Shown here: piece after piece, positions 7,443-13,116 of the stretch
Numbering within the stretch: position 1 is the stretch's first letter
How the letters are laid out: every line of letters begins with the position of its first letter
Source: JAGHEK01 sp044426235
Lineage (GTDB): Bacteria; Bacillota; Clostridia; Peptostreptococcales; Peptostreptococcaceae
Length of the DNA stretch: 13,614 bases
Direction of reading: 5' to 3'
NCBI GenBank assembly: GCA_044426235.1
Contig: JAWXUS010000034.1
Coordinates: 1 to 13,614, forward strand
Made by a program: the position numbers and the translations under genes
The notes under the pieces: model-generated
Databases searched by the model: none
What the model saw: only the letters and a program-made list of their open reading frames with translations
Told to the model about the DNA's origin: nothing

Positions 7443-8135
7443 ATGAAAATAAAACATAAGATTTTAACTTTAATTTTAGGGGTTTCTCTTTTTGTCGGAT
7501 GCTCCAACGAAGAAGTTAATAATGAAAATATAGATGATATAGTAGCAATAATTAATAATCATGAAGTAACTAGTGATTATTTTACAAAAACAATTTCACT
7601 TCAAAAAGGAGCAGTTGAAAATTTTTATGGTGAAGAAGTTTGGGAAACTGAAGAAAATGGAATTAAGTTTAAAGATAGATTCAAAAATGATTTAATGGAT
7701 CAACTAATAACTATTTATTCGATATATTCAGAGGCTGAAGAAAAAAAATTTTTACCAACTGAAGATGAGTTAAATGAAGCGGTTGATAACTTTAATAAAA
7801 CAATAGAATCAAATGAAAGTTATAAAAATGATTTAGAAAAATCTAACATTGACGAAACATATATAATGTACCAACAAAACCAAAGTTTAGCAATTAAAAA
7901 CTTTGAAGATGATTTTATGGAAAATGTAGAAATAACTGATGAGGAAGCTAAATTATATTATGATGAAAATAAAGACGAGTTTGAAATTGAAGATGGATAT
8001 TCAGATTTTGAACAAGTTAGAGATTACATAAAGCATGAACTTAAAGATGATGAGTATGATGATGAAATCAAAAAAATAAAGACTGAAGCTCAAGTAAAAA
8101 TAAATCAGGACGTATTAGATAGTATTATATTCTAA
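7443..8135 (+). CDS. PrsA/SurA-like foldase lipoprotein lacking the parvulin domain
   Basis: The ATG at 7443 is chosen: AAGGAG precedes it by about 8 bases, and from there the chain opens with a textbook lipoprotein signal, positive MKIKHK, hydrophobic LTLILGVSLF and lipobox FVGC with lipidated Cys20. The mature part should sit on the outer face of the membrane. Residues 30-165 look like the SurA N-terminal chaperone domain of PrsA-type foldases (VAIINNHEVTSDYF at the start, VEITDEEAKLYYDENKDEFE at the end). In PrsA a parvulin prolyl isomerase of about 90 residues would follow. Here the chain goes, after a few residues, straight to the closing helical segment DFEQVRDYIKHEL to AQVKIN (188-221). 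It is thus probably a holdase/chaperone without isomerase activity. The chitinase gene follows after 64 bases with no terminator. Earlier in-frame GTG at 7389 is rejected. No clear promoter was found. Confidence 0.82.
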   Translation: MKIKHKILTLILGVSLFVGCSNEEVNNENIDDIVAIINNHEVTSDYFTKTISLQKGAVENFYGEEVWETEENGIKFKDRFKNDLMDQLITIYSIYSEAEEKKFLPTEDELNEAVDNFNKTIESNESYKNDLEKSNIDETYIMYQQNQSLAIKNFEDDFMENVEITDEEAKLYYDENKDEFEIEDGYSDFEQVRDYIKHELKDDEYDDEIKKIKTEAQVKINQDVLDSIIF

Positions 8136-8199
8136 AAATTAAAATTTAAAAATACAGAAATAAAAAATATATTAAACTAAAAATCGGAGGAAGAAAAAA

Positions 8200-10908
8200 A
8201 TGAAACATTTAAAGAAAATGAGACAAAACAAAAAATTATTATCAGGAATACTACTTACTAGTATGGCTTTATCAAATATAGCATCAGTTAGTGCAACTGG
8301 AATTGAAACTTCAATAGAACCTACAGTAAAAGCTAGTAATGATGATTTAGATAGAAAATTAGTAGGATACTTCCCAGAATGGTCATACAAAGAAGAATCA
8401 CATAACTTCTTCGATGTTGCTGACTTACAATGGGATTCATTAACTCATATACAATATTCTTTTGCACAAGTAAATCAAGAAACTAACAAATTAGAATTAT
8501 GTGATACAGAAGCTGCAATAGAAGAAGATTTTAGTAACCATGAGTTAGTACATAAAGGTGAAGTAATAACGATAGATGAATCACTTCCATACAAAGGACA
8601 TTTCAATATAATAACTCAAATGAAAGAAAAGTATCCAGATGTTAAAGTTACAATGTCAGTTGGTGGATGGGCAGCATCAAGAGGATTCTACACAATGTTA
8701 GATACAGATGCTGGAATAAAATCATTCGTTGATTCTTGTGTTGATTTTGTTAGAGAATACGGATTTGATGGAATAGATGTAGATTTTGAATTCCCATCTT
8801 CAACTTCTCAATCAGGAAATCCAGATGACTTTGATTTATCAGAGCCAAGAAGAAAAACTATAAATGCAAGATATAACTTAATGATGAAAGAATTAAATGC
8901 AGCTTTAGATAAAGCAGGAGAAGAAGACGGAAAAGATTATCTTTGTACTGCAGCAGTAAGTGCATCATCTTGGGTATTAGGTGGAGTAGATGATCATTCA
9001 TATGTTAATGATTTAGATTTCTTAAGTATGATGACTTATGATTTCCACGGTGGATGGAATAACTTTGTTGAGAATCAAGCAAATATATATTCAGATCCAG
9101 CAGATAGAGAAACTGCAGGAATGTTAATGCCAGTATTAAGTGCTGATTGGGCATTTAAATACTATAGAGGAGTATTACCTGCAGAAAAGATATTAATGGG
9201 AGTACCATACTACACTAGAGGATGGGAAAATGTTCAAGGTGGAAATGGATCAGGACTTCACGGAACAAGTAATACACCAGCAACAGGAAAATATAATGTA
9301 TGGGCAGATTTAGATGCAAACGGTAATCCAATACCAGCAGGAGTTAACCCAATATGGCACGTACTTAACTTAATGGATCAAGATCCAAACTTACAACTTC
9401 ACTGGGATGAAGTAGGAAAAGTACCATACGTTTGGCAAAATAACGAAAAAGTATTCTTAACTTTCGAAAATGAGCAATCAATAGATGAAAGACTTAAATA
9501 TATAGAAGAAAATAACTTAGGTGGAGCTTTAATATGGGTAATGGATGCTGATTATGGTTTAAATCCAAACTATGTTGAAGGATCAACTAACATAAATGAA
9601 GGAAAATACACTACAGGAGATACTTTAACTAAGAGATTATACCAAGGGTTAAAGAATATGGGACCTGCTATAAAAACTGAAGAAGGAAATGGATTAGGTG
9701 ATATAGCAGTAGATGTTAAGCAAAGCGGAACTTATGATCATCCAAATTATACATTTACTTTTGATATAACTAACCACACAGATGAAGAAATAGCTGGTGG
9801 ATGGGAATTATCATTCGATTTACCAAAATCTGCAGAATTCAAAACTATATGGGGTGGAAGTTATACTTCAGTAGATAATGGAGATTTCAACAGAATAACT
9901 CTTAAATCTTCAGGATGGCAAAGTATAGCACCAGGACAATCTACAAACCTTCAAGGTATGATAGGACTTTGTTTCTCTGGAATACAAAATATAACATTTA
10001 ATGGACTTAATCCAGTAGGAAATGGAGTTGTAAATCCTCCAGTAGCACCGCCAGAAGTAAATACTGCACCAGTATTTAATGGAATAGTAAATACTACTAT
10101 AACTGAAGGAGATGCATTTGGTGTATTAGCAGGAATAACTGCAACAGATAAAGAAGATGGAGATTTAACAAGTAAAATAGTAGTAAGTGGAAATGTTGAT
10201 ACAAACAAAGCTGGAACTTATGTATTAACTTATAGCGTTACAGATTCAGAAGGATTAGAAACTAAAGCTACTAGAACAATAACTGTGGAACAAAAAGAAG
10301 AGATAATACCACCTGTAACTCCAGAGCCTGAAGTAGAACCAGAAGTTAAGCCAGAGCCTGAAGTAGAACCAGAAGTTAAGCCAGAGACTGAAGTAGAACC
10401 AGAGGTTAAACCAGAGCCTGAAGTAGAACCAGAGGTTAAACCAGAGCCTGAAGTAGATCAAGACGTTGAAGGAGATACTTATGATTCAACTAAAGTATAC
10501 TTAGGTGGAGATACTGTAATATACAAAGGTGAAAAATATACTGCTAAGTGGTGGGTTAAGGGAGAAACTCCTGATAAATCTCAAGCTTGGGAAAAAGAAA
10601 TAAAATTAGAATCTGATGGAAGTTTAAATTATTCACCAGGAATGATATTTAATGGTGGAGAAATAGTAAACCACAACGGAAATCAATATAAAGCTAAGTG
10701 GTGGACAAACACTACTCCAGGAACTGATGCATCTTGGGAATTAGTATCTGGAGGATCATCTTCAGAAGGTACTAACTCTAACGAATACGTATCAGGAAAG
10801 TCTTATGTTGGAGGAGATATAGTTTCATACCAAGGGAAAAGCTATAAAGCTAAATGGTGGACAACTGCTACTCCAGGAACTGATGCATCTTGGGAATTAA
10901 TGAACTAA
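8200..10908 (+). CDS. Secreted modular GH18 chitinase with CBM2-like, Ig-like and three CBM5/12 domains
   Basis: A 902-residue secreted enzyme that should cleave the beta-1,4 links of chitin outside the cell by the substrate-assisted GH18 mechanism. Order: signal peptide 1-32 (cleavage after VSA); GH18 barrel about 52-485 with SVGGW (153-157), catalytic DGIDVDFE (Asp190, Asp193, Asp195, acid Glu197), MTYDFHG (278-284) and ALIWVMDAD near the end; a CBM2-like beta-sandwich about 499-607; a DUF5011-type Ig-like domain about 621-697 (GITATDKEDGDLT, AGTYVLTYSVTD); an acidic Pro/Glu/Val repeat linker 700-757; three CBM5/12-type chitin-binding modules at about 760-800, 809-850 and 862-902, each with AKWW. 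CGGAGG precedes the ATG. No LPxTG or S-layer anchor is seen, so it should be released or held through chitin binding. Codons ending in C for Phe, Asn and Tyr are commoner than in neighbours, suggesting high expression. Confidence 0.94.
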   Translation: MKHLKKMRQNKKLLSGILLTSMALSNIASVSATGIETSIEPTVKASNDDLDRKLVGYFPEWSYKEESHNFFDVADLQWDSLTHIQYSFAQVNQETNKLELCDTEAAIEEDFSNHELVHKGEVITIDESLPYKGHFNIITQMKEKYPDVKVTMSVGGWAASRGFYTMLDTDAGIKSFVDSCVDFVREYGFDGIDVDFEFPSSTSQSGNPDDFDLSEPRRKTINARYNLMMKELNAALDKAGEEDGKDYLCTAAVSASSWVLGGVDDHSYVNDLDFLSMMTYDFHGGWNNFVENQANIYSDPADRETAGMLMPVLSADWAFKYYRGVLPAEKILMGVPYYTRGWENVQGGNGSGLHGTSNTPATGKYNVWADLDANGNPIPAGVNPIWHVLNLMDQDPNLQLHWDEVGKVPYVWQNNEKVFLTFENEQSIDERLKYIEENNLGGALIWVMDADYGLNPNYVEGSTNINEGKYTTGDTLTKRLYQGLKNMGPAIKTEEGNGLGDIAVDVKQSGTYDHPNYTFTFDITNHTDEEIAGGWELSFDLPKSAEFKTIWGGSYTSVDNGDFNRITLKSSGWQSIAPGQSTNLQGMIGLCFSGIQNITFNGLNPVGNGVVNPPVAPPEVNTAPVFNGIVNTTITEGDAFGVLAGITATDKEDGDLTSKIVVSGNVDTNKAGTYVLTYSVTDSEGLETKATRTITVEQKEEIIPPVTPEPEVEPEVKPEPEVEPEVKPETEVEPEVKPEPEVEPEVKPEPEVDQDVEGDTYDSTKVYLGGDTVIYKGEKYTAKWWVKGETPDKSQAWEKEIKLESDGSLNYSPGMIFNGGEIVNHNGNQYKAKWWTNTTPGTDASWELVSGGSSSEGTNSNEYVSGKSYVGGDIVSYQGKSYKAKWWTTATPGTDASWELMN
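10321..10470 (+). repeat. Five tandem 30-bp repeats in the chitinase linker
   Basis: Five back-to-back 30-base units begin at 10321, 10351, 10381, 10411 and 10441, encoding PEPEVEPEVK-type decapeptides. Units 1 and 2 are identical. Unit 4 differs from them by two third-position changes (GAG and AAA), and unit 3 matches unit 4 except for one base that turns Pro into Thr. Unit 5 has diverged (EVDQDVEG). The pattern implies recent expansion; the result is a stiff, negatively charged spacer. Confidence 0.95.
10690..10899 (+). repeat. Duplicated CBM5/12 segment (54-bp copies)
   Basis: Bases 10690-10743 and 10846-10899 are copies of the same 54-base stretch, encoding KAKWW to ASWEL, with only four mismatches. 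They are the second and third chitin-binding modules. The first module (near 10540-10590) is much more different, so the last two come from a later duplication. Confidence 0.9.
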
Positions 10909-10923
10909 AATTATAATTAAGGT

Positions 10924-10952
10924 TTGATTTAACTAATTAAATTGTGTATAAT
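10924..10952 (+). promoter_or_regulatory. Orphan promoter-like sequence
   Basis: TTGATT (10924-10929), exactly 17 bases, then a perfect TATAAT (10947-10952). It points right, but the only thing downstream on that strand before the minus-strand crotonase gene is a terminator 36 bases further on. It could drive a short RNA, or be a chance match in AT-rich DNA. Confidence 0.4.
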
Positions 10953-10958
10953 AAATAT

Positions 10959-11024
10959 AGTAATAATTTAATAGTTTCATCGTCAACAAAAACTTTCATT
11001 ACGTAACGTAGTGAAAGTTTTTTT
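10959..11024 (+). ncRNA. Candidate small RNA (about 65 nt) ending at a strong terminator
   Basis: If the promoter-like sequence at 10924-10952 is used, transcription would start near 10959 and end at the hairpin 10988-11022 plus its T tract. That gives about 30 unpaired AU-rich bases followed by a terminator stem. No open reading frame is apparent. The hairpin alone is fully explained as the chitinase terminator, so this entry depends on the promoter being real. Confidence 0.22.
10988..11024. terminator. Bidirectional intrinsic terminator between convergent genes
   Basis: AAAAACTTTCATTACG (10988-11003) pairs with CGTAGTGAAAGTTTTT (11007-11022) over 16 bp with a single G-T wobble and a TAA loop. 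T residues follow on the plus strand, and the A run at 10988-10992 gives a U tract on the minus strand. It therefore serves both the chitinase and the crotonase gene, whose stop is 14 bases away. Confidence 0.92.
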
Positions 11025-11035
11025 ATTGGTTAAAT

Positions 11036-11872
11036 TTATTTTATGCTTTGCATATTCATTAATAAACTTTGGAAATTTCTTTGATTTTCCATACTATTTT
11101 GAAAATCAGTTTCATATGCATTAGTAAATCTTTTTATTGCAGGAGTTTGGCTAGTTGCTTGATAAAGTTCATAAGCTTCTTCATATAAACAATCATCAGT
11201 CGTCATATTAACAGATGCGTGAATAGTTTTTTTACAAGCATTAATTGATTCTGATGGGAACTTAGAAATTCTAGTTGCGAGTTCAGTTACAAAAGAATCA
11301 ATTTTATCAGGATCTAGAGTTTTATTTACAAGACCGATTCTTTCGGCTTCATTTGCATCAAAATCTCTTGCACTAAGGATCATTTCAAGTGCATTACCAA
11401 GACCAACTATTTTAGCAAGTCTTGAAGTTCCACCACCACAAGGAAGTACTCCAAAGCCAACTTCCATTTGCATAAATACAGCTTTTGTACGAGCAGCAAA
11501 TCTCATATCGCAAGCAAGTGCGAATTCATTTCCACCACCTCTACAAAAACCTTCTATTTTTGCAATAGTTGCTTGAGGAAGCTTGCTTATTTTATCAAGT
11601 GCAATTTGTAAATTAGATAATTTAACTTCATTTTTTGGAACAGGAGTTGTTGATAAATCTTTTAAGAAAGTTACATCTGCGTGAGCTATAAAAATTTCTA
11701 GATTTGCAGATTCAAAAACAACAACTTTAATATCTTTATTATTTTCTAAACTTGTAGCCAAAGCAGTTAAATCGTTTATCATAGGAATATCTTGAATATT
11801 TACTGGAGGATTATCAAAAGTTACAGTCATAAGTCCATTACATTCATTAGTTTTAAAAGTTGTATAAGACAT
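11036..11872 (-). CDS. Enoyl-CoA hydratase/isomerase (crotonase) family protein
   Basis: This 278-residue protein has the crotonase fold, whose members act on acyl-CoA thioesters. The oxyanion-hole regions are FIAHADV (61-67) and GFCRGGGNEFALACD (108-122). Glu116 in GGGNE and Glu137 in FMQMEVGFGVLPCGGGTSRL occupy the places of the two catalytic glutamates of enoyl-CoA hydratase, so hydration of a 2-enoyl-CoA is plausible, although crotonases vary in reaction and the substrate is unknown. A C-terminal tail of about 20 residues (QNSMENQRNFQSLLMN) extends beyond the common core. The ATG at 11872 follows AGGAG on the minus strand. No partner beta-oxidation or butyrate genes are adjacent; the gene stands alone, convergent with the chitinase and divergent from the operon to its right. 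Confidence 0.9.
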   Translation of the reverse strand: MSYTTFKTNECNGLMTVTFDNPPVNIQDIPMINDLTALATSLENNKDIKVVVFESANLEIFIAHADVTFLKDLSTTPVPKNEVKLSNLQIALDKISKLPQATIAKIEGFCRGGGNEFALACDMRFAARTKAVFMQMEVGFGVLPCGGGTSRLAKIVGLGNALEMILSARDFDANEAERIGLVNKTLDPDKIDSFVTELATRISKFPSESINACKKTIHASVNMTTDDCLYEEAYELYQATSQTPAIKRFTNAYETDFQNSMENQRNFQSLLMNMQSIK

Positions 11873-12105
11873 AGTTTACTCCTAATATATATTTTAAATT
11901 AGTATTTCTATTAATAGAAGAAAATATTATAAAAATTTAAAATTAACAAAATATGTTATAAATACATTAATATTTAAATAATTAATTTTGAATATGAAAA
12001 TATTTATAAAATAGATGTAAAATAATGATATATAATTACGTATATTAAAATAAAGAATTAGTATATCTAAACATTGAATAAAACAACCAAACGACTATAT
12101 ATTTA
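11873..12105. other. AT-rich divergent intergenic region, left part
   Basis: The space between the divergent crotonase and coiled-coil genes is 342 bases. This left part should hold the crotonase promoter on the minus strand. The best -10 candidate is TATAAT on the minus strand (ATTATA at 11926-11931), but nothing resembling a -35 lies at the right distance. I see no RNA gene or coding frame here. The right part (12106-12214) is described separately. Confidence 0.5.
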
Positions 12106-12134
12106 TTGACAATTTATATAAAATTGTATACAAT
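12106..12134 (+). promoter_or_regulatory. Strong promoter of the coiled-coil/signal peptidase/surface protein operon
   Basis: A perfect -35 TTGACA (12106-12111), an ideal 17-base spacer and TACAAT (12129-12134) make the best housekeeping-type promoter in the window. Transcription would start near 12141, giving a leader of about 74 bases before the ATG at 12215. Confidence 0.85.
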
Positions 12135-12139
12135 TTTAT
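12118..12139. promoter_or_regulatory. 22-bp perfect palindrome overlapping the -10 (candidate operator)
   Basis: The 11-base half ATAAAATTGTA (12118-12128) is followed by its exact reverse complement (12129-12139). The central ATTGTATACAAT covers the end of the spacer and the whole -10 element. Position and symmetry are what one expects for a dimeric repressor site. The regulator is not encoded nearby and I cannot assign a family. As RNA it would begin before the start site, so it is not a leader hairpin or terminator. Confidence 0.65.
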
Positions 12140-12172
12140 TAACAATAATAAATAAATTTCATATTGTTAATA
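12137..12172 (+). repeat. 11-bp inverted repeat at the start of the operon leader
   Basis: TATTAACAATA (12137-12147) and its exact reverse complement TATTGTTAATA (12162-12172) are separated by 14 bases. In the transcript this would form an AU-rich hairpin at or just after the expected 5' end. It lacks a T tract and so is not a terminator. It could be a second operator, an mRNA-stabilising 5' hairpin, or a chance repeat. Confidence 0.5.
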
Positions 12173-12214
12173 TGAGTTATTTAAGAAATAAAATGCTATT
12201 TAGGAGTTATACTA

Positions 12215-12481
12215 ATGAGCCGAAAGAATCGCAAAAAGCTTAAAAGGCTTAAAAAAGAAGAATTACTTGAATTAATGCTAGAAATAGCCAAGGAAAATGA
12301 GATACTAAGAGAAAAATTATTAGATATTCAAAAGGAATTGAATATGCAAACGTTAACAATTCTTGAACAAGGTTCTATTACAGAAGTAAGTATAAAGGTT
12401 AAGGGAGTTTTAGATATAGTTGAAAATTCTACGCTTAGATATATTGAAAATGAGCAAAAAAAGAAGTTGTTTAATAAATGA
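12215..12481 (+). CDS. Small coiled-coil protein linked to signal peptidase
   Basis: The 88-residue protein has no signal peptide or membrane segment. It opens with a very basic stretch (MSRKNRKKLKRLKK), then an amphipathic helix with heptad-like leucines (about residues 15-45: ELLELMLEIAKENEILREKLL), likely a coiled coil. A second helical part follows (GSITEVSIKVKGVLDIVENSTLRYIE, 53-78). From memory, short proteins of this build, with a 'KKEELLELMLxxxKENExLRxxL' plan and a GSIxEx(S)xxxxGV motif, recur in Clostridia beside signal peptidase I genes of surface-protein loci; their function is not known to me. The ATG follows AGGAG by 8 bases. Its TGA overlaps the next gene's ATG (ATGA), implying translational coupling. 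It is the first gene of the operon. Confidence 0.78.
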   Translation: MSRKNRKKLKRLKKEELLELMLEIAKENEILREKLLDIQKELNMQTLTILEQGSITEVSIKVKGVLDIVENSTLRYIENEQKKKLFNK

Positions 12482-13053
12482 TGTATAATAATAAACCAAC
12501 TGTAAAAGAAATTGAAATGGAACTTAATAGGGTGAGAGTAAAGAGTAACTTTATAAACATAATTTTAAGGAAGTTACTATATATAAGCATAGTTTTATAC
12601 ATAGTTATAATAACATTTACAAGTTTTATAGGAGTTGTGCTAGTAGATGGAAACAGTATGTCTCCAACTTTAGACAATGGTGATGTGTTATTATCATTTA
12701 AAACTAATAATGTTGGATTTGGTGATATTGTTACCTTTGAATATGATGATAAAGTACTTCTAAAAAGGGTTATAGGGCTTGAAGATGAAATAATTGATAT
12801 GGATAGTGATTATGTTTATATTAATGGTCAAGTTCTTAATGAACCGTATATTCTAACTAAAAATACTAATCATAGTATAAATATTTCTCTACCTCATAAA
12901 ATAAATAAGGATTCATATTTTTTACTTGGTGATAACAGAACAAATTCTATTGATAGTAGATTTGAAGAAATAGGAGATGTTTTAAAGTACAATATAACGT
13001 CTAAAGTAGTTTTTAGAATTTGGCCTTTTAGGTCCATAGGTTTTGTAAATTAA
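12478..13053 (+). CDS. Type I signal peptidase (bacterial Ser/Lys type)
   Basis: The enzyme cuts signal peptides from exported proteins at the outer membrane face. In 191 residues it has a 30-residue cytoplasmic N-terminus, one membrane span (about 31-55, LLYISIVLYIVIITFTSFIGVVL) and the extracellular catalytic domain. The boxes are clear: GNSMSPTL with nucleophile Ser60, LLKRVIG with general base Lys96, and YFLLGDNRTNSIDSR. The lysine makes it the bacterial type, not the SipW/ER type with His. The start is ATG at 12478, overlapping the upstream stop; ATG at 12481 is equally possible. The tight coupling and the exported protein gene 63 bases downstream suggest a dedicated enzyme for this locus, though it could also serve as a general one. 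Confidence 0.94.
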   Translation: MMYNNKPTVKEIEMELNRVRVKSNFINIILRKLLYISIVLYIVIITFTSFIGVVLVDGNSMSPTLDNGDVLLSFKTNNVGFGDIVTFEYDDKVLLKRVIGLEDEIIDMDSDYVYINGQVLNEPYILTKNTNHSINISLPHKINKDSYFLLGDNRTNSIDSRFEEIGDVLKYNITSKVVFRIWPFRSIGFVN

Positions 13054-13116
13054 AGTTTTTAATAATTATTAATTACTTAGTTTTATATATACATTTAAAA
13101 TGGAGGGAGGATTTAG

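Noticed and set aside
10255..10461. Minus-strand open frame rich in Phe, Tyr and Trp opposite the chitinase linker.
   Set aside because: It is only the complement of the 30-base repeats, which removes stop codons; there is no ribosome site and the plus-strand gene is certain.
10321..10470. Five regularly spaced 30-base repeats that could suggest a CRISPR array.
   Set aside because: The units are directly adjacent with no unique spacers and encode a Pro/Glu/Val linker in frame within the chitinase.
11926..11931. TATAAT on the minus strand as the -10 of the crotonase promoter.
   Set aside because: The bases at the -35 distance do not resemble TTGACA, and such hexamers are frequent in this AT-rich gap.
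12471..12677. Minus-strand hydrophobic 68-codon frame opposite the signal peptidase start.
   Set aside because: Its hydrophobicity mirrors the membrane segment of the signal peptidase on the plus strand; no start signals support it.
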